Part shown: piece by piece, positions 43,897 through 52,784 of the stretch
Layout of the letters: every line of letters begins with the position of its first letter
Numbering within the stretch: the stretch's first letter is position 1
Source: Methylobacterium brachiatum
GTDB taxonomy: Bacteria; Pseudomonadota; Alphaproteobacteria; Rhizobiales; Beijerinckiaceae
Length of the DNA stretch: 64,000 bases
Reading direction: 5' to 3'
Assembly (NCBI RefSeq): GCF_020523825.1
Contig: NZ_JAJALK010000002.1
Coordinates: 310,001-374,000 of the forward strand
Notes under the pieces: model-generated
What the model saw: only the letters and a program-made list of their open reading frames with translations
What the model was told of the DNA's origin: nothing
Database searches by the model: none
Position numbers and translations under genes: made by a program

Positions 43897-44217
43897 GTGT
43901 CCGCGCAGAACGCCATCGCGATCCTCGACTCGATGTTCGACCTGTTCAAGCAGATGGGCGGCGGCATCGCGCTCGACCTGCAATGGCTCGAGATCACGCG
44001 GCGCCTCCAGCTGGTCCGCCGGGAGGTCGCCTGGTCGGCCGACATGGCCTTCGTGGCGGCGAAGCTGAAGGCGCATGCCGCCCATTATGCCGCCACCTAC
44101 CGGCCGCATGAGGGGTCGGAACGGATCCGGACGGCGAATACCGAGAAGCTCGACAAGGTCGTCGAGCAGTATTCGATTCTTCGCGCCCATCTCGAGCAGC
44201 AAGTGCCGGCCGCGTAG
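43897..44217 (+). CDS. Small hypothetical helical protein
   Basis: 106 residues from GTG 43897, which has GAGGGG about ten bases upstream. All-helical prediction by eye: AIAILDSMFDLFKQMGGG, WLEITRRLQLVRREVAW, ADMAFVAAKLKAHAAHYAAT and TEKLDKVVEQYSILRAHLEQ. No family recognised. It starts 12 bases after the FkbM stop, so the two are probably cotranscribed. Confidence 0.6.
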   Translation: MSAQNAIAILDSMFDLFKQMGGGIALDLQWLEITRRLQLVRREVAWSADMAFVAAKLKAHAAHYAATYRPHEGSERIRTANTEKLDKVVEQYSILRAHLEQQVPAA

Positions 44218-44327
44218 GCCCGGAGCAGGCCGTCCGGGGCCGGATGCCCCCGGTGGGGCGACGCGGTGCCGGCTCGAACGGCCTGACAAGTCCCCAGCTC
44301 CGACAGCAGAGCCGCTGCGGCCCCGTT

Positions 44328-44345
44328 GACTGGTTTCGGCCAGTC
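44328..44345. repeat. Inverted repeat upstream of the TRAP binding protein
   Basis: Arms GACTGG and CCAGTC with a 6-base spacer, 93 bases before the dctP start. No T-run follows, so it may be an operator rather than a terminator. Confidence 0.4.
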
Positions 44346-44437
44346 GCTATCGAAGCGTCGAGATACAGAGAGTCCGCGCACGAACGCGGACCCTGAGGAA
44401 ACGCCGGGCCCGCGTGCCCAAATCAGGAGGGCCGCCC

Positions 44438-45475
44438 ATGTCGTCTCCATTTCGCTCGTCCCTGTCCCGTCGCCGGTTCCTCGCGACGGGCTCGACGGCG
44501 ATCCTCGCCGGGGGCGTGGCCATGCCGCACGTGGCCCGGGCGCAGCGCGCGGACTTCACCTACAAATACGCGAACAACCTGCCCGACACGCATCCGATGA
44601 ATGTCCGCGCCCGCGAGATGGCGGAGGCGTTGCGCGTCGAGAGCGGCGGCCGGTTCGATCTGAAGATCTTCCCCACGAGCCAGCTCGGCTCGGACACCGA
44701 CACGCTGAGCCAGCTGCGCTCGGGCAGCGTCGAGTTCTTCACGATGTCGCCGCTGATCCTCTCGACCCTGGTGCCCAACGCCTCGATCAACGGCATCGGC
44801 TACGCCTTCCCGGATTACGACGCCGTCTGGCCGGCGATGGACGGCGAGCTCGGCGCCTGGGTCCGCCAGCAGATCGCCAAGGCCAACCTCGTCGCCATGG
44901 AGAAGATCTGGGACAACGGCTACCGCCAGACCACCTCCTCGACCCGGCCGATCGCCAGCCCGGACGACTTCAAGGGTTTTCGGATCCGCGTGCCGGTCTC
45001 GCCGCTCTGGACCTCGATGTTCCGGGCGTTCGAGGCCGCCCCCGCCTCGATCAATTTGAACGAGACCTACTCGGCCCTCCAGACCAAGATCGTCGAGGGC
45101 CAGGAGAACCCGCTGGCGGTGATCGCCACGACCAAGTTCTACGAGGTGCAGAAATACTGCTCGCTCACCAACCACATGTGGGACGGCTACTGGTTCCTGG
45201 CGAACCGCCGGGCCTGGGAGCGGATCCCCGAGGATCTGCGCACCATGGTCGCCCGCCACATCAACGCGGCCGGGATGAAGGAGCGGGCCGACGTCGCCAA
45301 GCTCAATGCCAGCCTGCAGGAAGACCTGACCAAGAACGGCCTCGTGTTCAACAAGCCCGATCCGGAACCCTTCCGCGAGAAGCTGCGCAAGGCCGGCTTC
45401 TACGCCGAATGGAAGGGCCGCTACGGCGAGGAGGGCTGGTCCCTCCTGGAGAAGGCCTGCGGGAAGCTGGCGTGA
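44438..45475 (+). CDS. TRAP transporter substrate-binding protein (DctP family), copy 1
   Basis: 345-residue periplasmic receptor. AGGAGG lies seven bases before ATG 44438. A Tat-type signal (SLSRRRFLATGSTAILAGG) precedes the mature start near ARAQRADF. DctP motifs: YKYANNLPDTHPMNVRA, FPTSQLGSDTDTLSQLRSG, GFRIRVPVSP with the conserved substrate-binding Arg, and NETYSALQTKIVEGQENPL. It is clearly paralogous to the copy at 51540 and has no permease genes of its own next to it, so it may feed the DctQM permease at 49635. The next gene, an acyl-CoA synthetase, lies 56 bases downstream, suggesting a carboxylate substrate that is later activated. Confidence 0.93.
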   Translation: MSSPFRSSLSRRRFLATGSTAILAGGVAMPHVARAQRADFTYKYANNLPDTHPMNVRAREMAEALRVESGGRFDLKIFPTSQLGSDTDTLSQLRSGSVEFFTMSPLILSTLVPNASINGIGYAFPDYDAVWPAMDGELGAWVRQQIAKANLVAMEKIWDNGYRQTTSSTRPIASPDDFKGFRIRVPVSPLWTSMFRAFEAAPASINLNETYSALQTKIVEGQENPLAVIATTKFYEVQKYCSLTNHMWDGYWFLANRRAWERIPEDLRTMVARHINAAGMKERADVAKLNASLQEDLTKNGLVFNKPDPEPFREKLRKAGFYAEWKGRYGEEGWSLLEKACGKLA

Positions 45476-45531
45476 ACGGCCCGACGGGGCCGGCGCCGCG
45501 CGGCGGCGTCGCGCCCTGTTCGCGGCGGGTG

Positions 45532-47112
45532 ATGAACCTCGCCCATTTCCTGCGCCGGGCGGCCCGCCGCTGGCCGGACGCGATCGGCCTCGCCTGGGGC
45601 GACCGGAGCTGGAGCTGGGGCGCCCTCGATGCCCGGGTCGACGCCATGGCGGCGGCGCTGGCGGCCCGGGGGATCGCCAAGGGCGACCGGGTGCTGGTCC
45701 AGGCCCGCAACGGCAACCCGCTCTTCGAATCGATGTTCGTCTGCTTCCGGCTCGGCGCCGTCTGGGTGCCGACGAATTTCCGGCAGACACCCGCGGAGGT
45801 CGCCTATCTCGCCAGCGCCAGCGGCGCCTCGGCGTTGATCTGCGGCACGGAGTTCCCCGACCACGCCGCCGCGATCCGCGCCGCCGCACCCGAGCTGGGC
45901 CTCGTGGTCGAGATCGGCGGCTCGGCTTTCGGGCTGGATTACGACGCCCTGGTCGCCGCGCATGCCGGGGAGGCGGCCCCGGCCGCCGATGTCGAGCACG
46001 ACGACCCGTGCTGGTTCTTCTTCACCTCGGGCACCACCGGCCGGCCGAAGGCGGCGGTGCTCACCCACGGCCAGATGGCCTTCGTCATCACCAACCACCT
46101 CTGCGACCTGATGCCGGGGACCACCGAGGCCGACGCCTCCCTGGTCGTGGCGCCGCTCTCGCACGGCGCCGGCATCCACCAGCTCGCCCAGGTCGCGGCC
46201 GGCGCGAAGACCATACTCACGGGCGGCACGCGCCTGGACCCCGCGGAGGTCTGGTCCCTGGTGGAGCGGTGGCGCATCACCAACCTGTTCACGGTGCCGA
46301 CCATCGTGAAGCTCATCACCGAGCACCCGGCGGTGGCGGCCCACGACCATACGAGCCTGCGCCACGTGATCTATGCCGGCGCGCCGATGTACCGGGAGGA
46401 CCAGAAGCGGGCGCTGCGGGCGCTCGGGCCGGTGCTGGTCCAGTATTTCGGGCTCGGCGAGGTGACCGGCAACATCACCGTGCTGCCGCCCCGCCTCCAT
46501 GCCGCCGAGGACGGGCCGGGTGTGAAGGTCGGCACCTGCGGCTTCGAGCGCACCGGCATGCAGGTGCAGATCCAGGACGGGGACGGGCGGGAGCTGCCGG
46601 CGGGCGAGACCGGCGAGATCTGCGTCTGCGGCCCGGCGGTGTTCGCGGGCTACTACAACAACCCGGAGGCGAACACGGCCGCCTTCCGGAACGGCTGGTT
46701 CCGGACCGGCGATCTCGGCCATCTCGACCCGGAAGGGTTCTTGTTCATCACCGGCCGCGCCTCCGACATGTACATCTCGGGCGGATCGAACGTGTATCCG
46801 CGCGAGACCGAGGAGTGGCTGCTGCGGCACCCTGCCATCGCCGAGGCGGCGATCCTGGGGGTGCCCGACCCGGCCTGGGGCGAGGTCGGCGTGGCGGTCT
46901 GCGTCGCCCGTCCCGGCACTGAAGTCGGCGAGGCGGAGCTGATCGCGTGGCTCTCCGGCGAGGTCGCCCGGTACAAGCTGCCCAAGCGGGTGTTCTTCTG
47001 GGACGCATTGCCGAAATCCGGCTACGGCAAGATCACCAAGCGGGCGATCCGCGAGGGGCTCGAGGCCCGCGGCTGCCTGCCCCTCGATGCCGGTTCCCCT
47101 GCCGGACGATAA
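45532..47112 (+). CDS. AMP-dependent acyl-CoA synthetase/ligase
   Basis: 526-residue ANL-superfamily enzyme forming an acyl-CoA from a carboxylic acid, ATP and CoA. Start at ATG 45532 (MNLAHFLRRAARRW). Core motifs in order: FFFTSGTTGRPKAAVLTHG (A3), VVAPLSHGAGIH, YFGLGEVTGN (A5), GWFRTGDLG (A7), GRASDMYISGGSNVYP (A8) and LPKSGYGKITK (A10 with the catalytic Lys). The length and sequence resemble long/medium-chain and aryl acid ligases. Exact substrate not determined; the adjacent TRAP receptor makes an imported organic acid plausible. Confidence 0.9.
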   Translation: MNLAHFLRRAARRWPDAIGLAWGDRSWSWGALDARVDAMAAALAARGIAKGDRVLVQARNGNPLFESMFVCFRLGAVWVPTNFRQTPAEVAYLASASGASALICGTEFPDHAAAIRAAAPELGLVVEIGGSAFGLDYDALVAAHAGEAAPAADVEHDDPCWFFFTSGTTGRPKAAVLTHGQMAFVITNHLCDLMPGTTEADASLVVAPLSHGAGIHQLAQVAAGAKTILTGGTRLDPAEVWSLVERWRITNLFTVPTIVKLITEHPAVAAHDHTSLRHVIYAGAPMYREDQKRALRALGPVLVQYFGLGEVTGNITVLPPRLHAAEDGPGVKVGTCGFERTGMQVQIQDGDGRELPAGETGEICVCGPAVFAGYYNNPEANTAAFRNGWFRTGDLGHLDPEGFLFITGRASDMYISGGSNVYPRETEEWLLRHPAIAEAAILGVPDPAWGEVGVAVCVARPGTEVGEAELIAWLSGEVARYKLPKRVFFWDALPKSGYGKITKRAIREGLEARGCLPLDAGSPAGR

Positions 47113-47313
47113 CGGACCCGGAATCTGCATTCGCTGCACCGCACCCGGCCGAGACCGTAGGCGGACCGGGTGGGTGAAGATTTCGTGCGCGCTTCATGCT
47201 TTCCTTGCATGGCAGGCCGCAAAGGAGACCTCTCACGCGCGATCCCGGGCGGGCGCATATTGCACCGCAGCAACCGGGCGTCCTTGCCCGGCCCTTGTTC
47301 GGGATCGGGCACG

Positions 47314-47472
47314 ATGGCCACCCTCGCGTATCTCGTCGGCTTCCGCTCGGAGCGCTCGCTCCTCGGCCAGGTCGCCGGCCGCCTCGAAGGCGCGCTGAAG
47401 CGCGTCGCCGCCGGTCGCTACGCCGAGCAGCGCGAGCGCGTCGCGCGCACCGGCGGCGCCGGGATGATCTGA
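47314..47472 (+). CDS. Possible small protein
   Basis: 52-residue frame from ATG 47314: MATLAYLVGFRSERSLLGQV followed by GRLEGALKRVAAGRYAEQRE. The amphipathic basic helix looks protein-like and composition fits coding DNA. No Shine-Dalgarno is strong and no family is known. It could be chance. Confidence 0.35.
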   Translation: MATLAYLVGFRSERSLLGQVAGRLEGALKRVAAGRYAEQRERVARTGGAGMI

Positions 47473-47485
47473 CCGGCCGACAGCG

Positions 47486-49477
47486 TCAGGCGAGGCGCGC
47501 CCGCGCAGCCTCGGCCACGGCTTCGGCGGTGATGCCGAAATGGTGGAACAGCGCCTCCGGCGCCCCGGAGGCGCCGAAGCCGGTCATGCCGACGAAGCCG
47601 CCCTCCTCGCCGATCCAGCGGTCCCAGCCGAAGCGCAGGGCGGCCTCCACGGCAACCCGGACCGTGTCCCGCGGGATGACCTGCCGGCGATAGGCCTCGT
47701 CCTGCGCCGCGAATGCCTCCCAGGACGGCATCGAGACCACCGCGGTCGGCACGCCCTCCGCCTGGAGCTGGTCGCGGGCCGCGAGCGCCAGCGCCACCTC
47801 CGAGCCGGTGCCGATCAGCGTGACCCGCCGCGTCCCCTCGGCTTCCGCCAGCACATAGGCGCCCCGGGCGCTGCGATTCTCGGGGCCGCCCGGCCGGCGT
47901 AAGGCGGGGAGCGGCTGCCGGGAGCAGATCAGCGACGACGGCCCGTGCCGGTTGGCCAAGGCCATCTCCCAGCACTCCGCCGTCTCGACCGCGTCCGCCG
48001 GGCGCAGCACCAGCATGTTCGGGATCGCCCGCAGCGTGGCGAGATACTCCACCGGCTGGTGGGTCGGGCCGTTGCGGCCGATGGCGATCGAGTCGTGGCT
48101 GTAGACCGTGATGACCGGCAGGTTCATCAGCGCCGCCATCCGCAGCGACGGGCGCATGTAATCCGAGAAGACCAGGTAGGTGGCGCCCACCGGCACCAGG
48201 CCGCGATGGGCCGCGATGCCGTTCATCATCGAGCCCATCGCGTGCTCGCGGATGCCGTAATGCAGGTAGCGCCCGGAGCGGTCCTGCGCCGTGAAGGCGT
48301 GGAGTTCACCCTTGTGCCGGGTCGGCCCTTCGAGATCCGGGGCGCCGGAGAACAGCTCAGGGATCGCCTCCGACAGGGCGGCGACGATCTCGGCGGAGAC
48401 CTCGATGCTCGGGCGCGCCGCGCCGGCGGCGGCGAGGCGGTCGCGCTGGGTCTGGAGCGCGTCGCGCCAGGTCTCCGGCAGGCGGCCGGCGCTCACCCGG
48501 TCGAATTCTGCCCGGACCGGGGCGGGCAGGGCCTCGCGCCGGGCCTGCCAGGCCGCATAGGCGGTGCGGTTGCGCTCGGCGACGCCCCGGCGCCACGCCG
48601 CGGCGACGTCGTCCGGCACCGTGAAGGCCGGATGGTCCCAGCTCTTCGCGGCCCGGGCCTCGGCGAGGTCGGTCTCGAACACCCGCCCGCCATGGGCGCC
48701 GCGCTGACCCTCCAGCCGCGGCAGGCCGCGGCCGATCACGGTGCGGCAGGCGATCAGGGTCGGGCGCGGGTCGGACTGGGCGAGGCGGATCGCGGCGGAG
48801 ACGGACTCGACGTCGTGGCCGTCCGCGTCGATCACCTGCCAGTCGGCGGCGCGGAAGCGGGCGCGCACGTCCTCCGAGATCGACAGGTCGGTGGCGCCGT
48901 CGTCGGTGATCCGGTTGTCGTCCCACAGGAAGGTCAGCTTCGCCAGGCGCAGATGGCCGGCGAGCGAGATCACCTCGTGGGCGATGCCCTCCTGCAGGCA
49001 GCCGTCGCCGACCAGCGCATAGGTGCGGTGATCCACGAGGCCGGGCCCGAATTCCGCGGCGAGCTTGGCCTCGGCCACGGCCATGCCGACGGCGTTGGCG
49101 ATGCCCTGCCCGAGGGGCCCGGTGGTCGCCTCGATGCCGAGCTCGGGGGCGATCTCCGGATGGCCGTGGGTGTGCGAGCCGAGCTCGCGGAAGCGGCGGA
49201 TCTGCTCCATCGGCAGGCCGGCATAGCCGGCGAGGTGGAGCGCCGCATAGAGCAGCATCGAGCCGTGCCCGTTCGAGAGCACGAACCGGTCGCGGTCCGG
49301 CCATTCCGGATCGGCCGGGTTGCACTTCAGGTGGCGGGTGAACAGAGCCACCGCGATCTCGGCGCAGCCGAGCGGCGCGCCGGGATGCCCGTCGCCAGCT
49401 CGCTCGATGGCGTCGAGGGACAGGAAGCGGATCGCGTCGGCCATCCGGGCGGTGAGGGCTTCTCGGGTCTCTGGCAT
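47486..49477 (-). CDS. tkt: Transketolase (full-length)
   Basis: 663-residue thiamine-diphosphate enzyme transferring two-carbon ketol units between sugar phosphates. Start at 49477 (MPETREALTARMADAIRFLS). Motifs: GDGHPGAPLGCAEIA, NGHGSMLLYAALHL, TTGPLGQGIANAVGMA, LVGDGCLQEGIAHE with the ThDP/Mg site GDG-x26-N, HYGIREHAMGSMMNG with the catalytic Glu, and TVYSHDSIAIGRNGPTHQP. It lies 157 bases after the DctQM stop, past three hairpins, so it is probably a separate unit or is attenuated. A second, split transketolase is encoded at 53657-55542. Confidence 0.95.
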   Translation of the reverse strand: MPETREALTARMADAIRFLSLDAIERAGDGHPGAPLGCAEIAVALFTRHLKCNPADPEWPDRDRFVLSNGHGSMLLYAALHLAGYAGLPMEQIRRFRELGSHTHGHPEIAPELGIEATTGPLGQGIANAVGMAVAEAKLAAEFGPGLVDHRTYALVGDGCLQEGIAHEVISLAGHLRLAKLTFLWDDNRITDDGATDLSISEDVRARFRAADWQVIDADGHDVESVSAAIRLAQSDPRPTLIACRTVIGRGLPRLEGQRGAHGGRVFETDLAEARAAKSWDHPAFTVPDDVAAAWRRGVAERNRTAYAAWQARREALPAPVRAEFDRVSAGRLPETWRDALQTQRDRLAAAGAARPSIEVSAEIVAALSEAIPELFSGAPDLEGPTRHKGELHAFTAQDRSGRYLHYGIREHAMGSMMNGIAAHRGLVPVGATYLVFSDYMRPSLRMAALMNLPVITVYSHDSIAIGRNGPTHQPVEYLATLRAIPNMLVLRPADAVETAECWEMALANRHGPSSLICSRQPLPALRRPGGPENRSARGAYVLAEAEGTRRVTLIGTGSEVALALAARDQLQAEGVPTAVVSMPSWEAFAAQDEAYRRQVIPRDTVRVAVEAALRFGWDRWIGEEGGFVGMTGFGASGAPEALFHHFGITAEAVAEAARARLA

Positions 49478-49513
49478 GGCGGTGGCTCGGCGTTCAGGCA
49501 TGCGTCGGGGTTT

Positions 49514-49622
49514 CCAAAGGGCTCAGCCCTTTGGCGGGGTATCGGGGCGGAGCCCTGATGAAGCGGTCTTGGCTGTGCAGCAGGGCTTTGCCCTGCACCC
49601 ACGAAAGGTCTCGGACCTTTCG
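49514..49622. terminator. Cluster of three perfect hairpins
   Basis: Three short palindromes follow one another. CCAAAGGGCT/AGCCCTTTGG is at 49514-49534, GCAGGGC/GCCCTGC at 49580-49596, and CGAAAGGTC/GACCTTTCG at 49602-49622, with a fourth weaker GGGGC/GCCC pair at about 49544-49555. They sit directly after the DctQM stop and before the transketolase start, on the minus strand. They probably end or limit the TRAP transcript, or protect its 3' end. Confidence 0.65.
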
Positions 49623-49634
49623 GATCCGGGATTT

Positions 49635-51527
49635 TCAGAGGAACCCGATCGAGAACCAGGGGACCAGGATGATGACGACGAGGCCGACGAGCAGGGCCAG
49701 GATGTAGCCGACGATCGGGCGCATGCCCGCGTCCGGGTGGATCCGGCTGATCGCGCAGGCGGCGTAGTAGCCGACCCCGAAGGGCGGGGCGAACAGGCCG
49801 ATGCCCATCGCGAGGATCACCACCATCGCGTAGTGGACCTCGTGCACGCCGACCTGCCGGGCGATCGGGAACAGCAGGGGGCCGAACAGCACGATCGCCG
49901 GGATGCCCTCCAGCACCGAGCCCAGGATGATGAAGGCGCCCGCCGACACGAACAGGAAGCCCACGGGTCCGCCGGGCAGGCTCTTCATCGCCACCGCGAG
50001 CGTCTGCGAGAAGCCCGACTGGGTCAGCGCCCAGGCCATGCCGGTGGCCGCGCCGATGATCAGCAGGATCGCCCCCGACAGGGTCGCGGTCATGACCAGC
50101 ATCGGGTAGAGCCGCCGCCAATCGAACTGGCGGTAGATCAGGAGCCCCGCCAGCACCGCGTAGACGATGCCGATGGTCGAGACCTCGGTGGCGGTGGCGA
50201 TGCCCTCGACCACCGCGAAGCGGATCACGAAGGGCAGGGCCAGGGCCGGCACCGCCACCACGAGGGCGCGGCCGATCACGCCCCGCGACGGCCGGGCGAC
50301 GTGGCTCAGGTCCTCCCGGCGGTAGCGCCACCAGACCAGGGCGCAGAGGGTCACGGCCAGAACCAGGCCCGGCATCAGGCCGCCGGTGAACAGGGCCGTG
50401 ATCGACACGCCGGTGACCGAGCCGATGGTGATCAGCACGATGGAGGGCGGGATCGTCTCGGTCTGCGCGCCGGTGGTGGCGAGCAGGGCCACGAGGTCGC
50501 CCTCCTTGGCGCCCCGCGCCTTCATCTCGGGAAACAGCACGGGCGCGACCGCGGCCATGTCGGCGGCCTTCGAGCCGGAGATGCCCGAGACGAGGTACAT
50601 GGCGCCGACCAGCACGTAGTGCAGGCCGCCGCGGACATGGCCGAGCAGCGAGGCCAGGAACCCGACCATGGCCCGGGCCATGCCGGTCATCTCGATCAGC
50701 AGGCCGAGGAACACGAACAGCGGCACCGCGAGCAGGATGAGGTGGCTCATGCCCTCGTCCATGCGCCCGACCACCACCATCGACGGGGCGTTGGTGGTGA
50801 GCGTGATGTAGGCGTAGGTGGACAGCCCGAACGCGAAGGCGATCGGCACGCCGGAGAAGACCAGGGCGCCGACGCCGAGCACGAAGAACAGCAGCAGGTT
50901 GATGTTGCCGAGCCCCGCGAAGACGGGCTGGAGCGCGACGAGCCCGGCGGCGATGCCGCCGCCCAGCGCCAGGGCCCCGACGGTGAGGCGCCAGTCGGCG
51001 GTCTCCAGCAGGCGGATCAGCGCGACCAGCAGCATCAGGCCAAAGCCGATCGGCAGGGCGGCGGCCCGCCAGGCGTTGTTGAGCTCCAGCGCGGGGGTCT
51101 GGACGAAGGTCTCCTCGCTGGCAAATTCGAAGGCCGGCTCCAGCACCAGAGCCACGAAGATCAGGCCGGCCACCAGGGCGACCGTCTCCAGGAAGGCGCG
51201 CAGGCGCGGGCCGCACATCGCCACGATGGCGGTCATGCGCATGTGCTCGGCGCGGCGGAAGGCGACCACGGCGCCCAGCATGGCGAGCCACAGGAACAGG
51301 ATCGCGGCCAGCTCGTCCGACCAGACCAGCGGCTCGCGGAACACGTAGCGGCTGACCACGCCGCCGAACAGGACGGCGATCTCGGCCAGAACCAGCAGCG
51401 CCGCCGGGATCTCCACCAGGTAGCCCAGGGCCACGTCCAGCTTGCGCAGCCAGGACCGGGCGCGCAGGGGCGGCCCCGCCAGCTCAAGCCCGGCCGCGCT
51501 CTCGACGGCCGCGATGTCGATCTGCAT
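49635..51527 (-). CDS. TRAP transporter fused permease (DctQM)
   Basis: 630-residue inner-membrane protein joining the small (DctQ) and large (DctM) subunits. Residues about 25-190 are DctQ with four helices (YLVEIPAALLVLAEIAVLFG, PLVWSDELAAILFLWLAMLG). After a linker with helices, DctM begins near 200 (INLLLFFVLGVGALVFSGVP) with AVPLFVFLGLLIEMTG, SGISGSKAADMAAVAPVL and a final segment LFAPPFGVGYYAACAI. It uses the sodium gradient to import the substrate delivered by DctP. It starts 12 bases after the dctP stop. Confidence 0.94.
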   Translation of the reverse strand: MQIDIAAVESAAGLELAGPPLRARSWLRKLDVALGYLVEIPAALLVLAEIAVLFGGVVSRYVFREPLVWSDELAAILFLWLAMLGAVVAFRRAEHMRMTAIVAMCGPRLRAFLETVALVAGLIFVALVLEPAFEFASEETFVQTPALELNNAWRAAALPIGFGLMLLVALIRLLETADWRLTVGALALGGGIAAGLVALQPVFAGLGNINLLLFFVLGVGALVFSGVPIAFAFGLSTYAYITLTTNAPSMVVVGRMDEGMSHLILLAVPLFVFLGLLIEMTGMARAMVGFLASLLGHVRGGLHYVLVGAMYLVSGISGSKAADMAAVAPVLFPEMKARGAKEGDLVALLATTGAQTETIPPSIVLITIGSVTGVSITALFTGGLMPGLVLAVTLCALVWWRYRREDLSHVARPSRGVIGRALVVAVPALALPFVIRFAVVEGIATATEVSTIGIVYAVLAGLLIYRQFDWRRLYPMLVMTATLSGAILLIIGAATGMAWALTQSGFSQTLAVAMKSLPGGPVGFLFVSAGAFIILGSVLEGIPAIVLFGPLLFPIARQVGVHEVHYAMVVILAMGIGLFAPPFGVGYYAACAISRIHPDAGMRPIVGYILALLVGLVVIILVPWFSIGFL

Positions 51528-51539
51528 GGCGGTCGTTCC

Positions 51540-52556
51540 TCAGGTGAGTTTGCCGGATACGTCTTCGAGATGCGACCACGCCGCATCGCCGTACTTGGCC
51601 TTCCAGTCCCGGTAGAAGCTCGTCCGGCCCAGGGCCTCGCGGAAGCGCGCGCGGTCGACGTCGACGAAGCTGATGCCCTTGGCGGTCAGGCCCTCGCGCA
51701 GGGACAGGCTGAGCTTGGCCACATCCGCGCGCTGGTCGGTGCCGGACCGGTCGAGCTCGCTGGAAACCGTCCGGCGCAGGTCCTCCGGCAGGCGCTGCCA
51801 GGCCTTCTTGTTGCCCAGGATCCAGTAGCCGTCCCAGACATGCCCGGTCAGGCTGCAGGATTTCTGCACCTCGTAGAGCCGGGCGGTGGCCGTGATGGCG
51901 AGCGGGTTCTCCTGGCCCTCGACGACCTTGGTCTGGAGGGCGGAGTACAGCTCGTTGAAATTGATCGGCGCCGCGCCGGCATCGAGCGCCTTGAACAGCG
52001 AGGTCAGCATCGGCGCCGGGGGCACGCGGATCTTGAAGCCCTTCAGGTCCTCGGGGGTCCTGATCTCGCGGGTCGAGGAGGTGATCTGCCGGAAGCCGTT
52101 GTCCCAGACCTTCGAGACGGTGAGGATCGGCGTCTTGGCGATCTCGGCCCGGACGTAGTCGCCGAGCCCGCCATCCATTGCCGCCCAGACCGCGTCGTAA
52201 TCCTTGAAGGCGAAGCCGGTGTTGGGCAGGCTCGCGGCCGGCACGAAGGTGGCGAGGATCGAGGTGGCGAGGTTGAAGAACTCGACGCTGCCGTTGCGCA
52301 CCTGCGCCAGCAGGTCGGTGTCGGAGCCGAGCTGGTTGGCCGGGAACAGCTTGATCTCCAGCCGCCCGCCGGTCGCCTCGCGGATCCGGTCGAGGGCCTC
52401 CTGCGCCCGGACGTTGACCGGGTGGGTCGGGTCCTGGCCGGTGGCGAGCTTGTAGGAGAACTCGGCCGCCTGCCCGCGCCGGGTCAGGATGCCGAAGACC
52501 GGAACGGCGGCCGCGCCCGCGAGCAGGCTGCGGCGGCTGAAACGCGTGTGGCGCAT
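51540..52556 (-). CDS. TRAP transporter substrate-binding protein (DctP family), copy 2
   Basis: 338-residue periplasmic receptor with a Tat-type signal (FSRRSLLAGAAAVPVFG). Mature-protein motifs: YKLATGQDPTHPVNVRA, FPANQLGSDTDLLAQVRNG, GFKIRVPPAP (substrate Arg) and NELYSALQTKVVEGQENPL. It heads the dctP-dctQM unit. It closely resembles copy 1, including the run of residues near the binding site (LYEVQKSCSLTGHVWDGYW against FYEVQKYCSLTNHMWDGYW), so the two probably bind related compounds. Confidence 0.94.
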   Translation of the reverse strand: MRHTRFSRRSLLAGAAAVPVFGILTRRGQAAEFSYKLATGQDPTHPVNVRAQEALDRIREATGGRLEIKLFPANQLGSDTDLLAQVRNGSVEFFNLATSILATFVPAASLPNTGFAFKDYDAVWAAMDGGLGDYVRAEIAKTPILTVSKVWDNGFRQITSSTREIRTPEDLKGFKIRVPPAPMLTSLFKALDAGAAPINFNELYSALQTKVVEGQENPLAITATARLYEVQKSCSLTGHVWDGYWILGNKKAWQRLPEDLRRTVSSELDRSGTDQRADVAKLSLSLREGLTAKGISFVDVDRARFREALGRTSFYRDWKAKYGDAAWSHLEDVSGKLT

Positions 52557-52642
52557 GGTTTCACTCCCTGGGTCGTCCCGAGCCGCGCGATCCCCGCCGT
52601 TAACCGGTCGTGTGGATCGTGCGGCCCTTCAGTCTTCGCGGC

Positions 52643-52658
52643 CCGGTACTGGTACCGG
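52643..52658. promoter_or_regulatory. Dyad CCGGTAC-TG-GTACCGG, candidate operator
   Basis: Two 7-bp perfect arms with a 2-base spacer, 87 bases upstream of the dctP copy 2 start. The GGTAC...GTACC form resembles GntR/LacI-class operators. No such regulator is next to it. Confidence 0.45.
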
Positions 52659-52784
52659 CGGACCGCTTCTGTGCGTCTCACGCGCCGTTTCTGCTCCGGC
52701 GCCAATCATCCAGGCTCAGCGGCGCGGGGACAAGCCGTGGCGGCGCACAAACGCCGACACTTCACCGCCCATCGGCCCGCCCCC

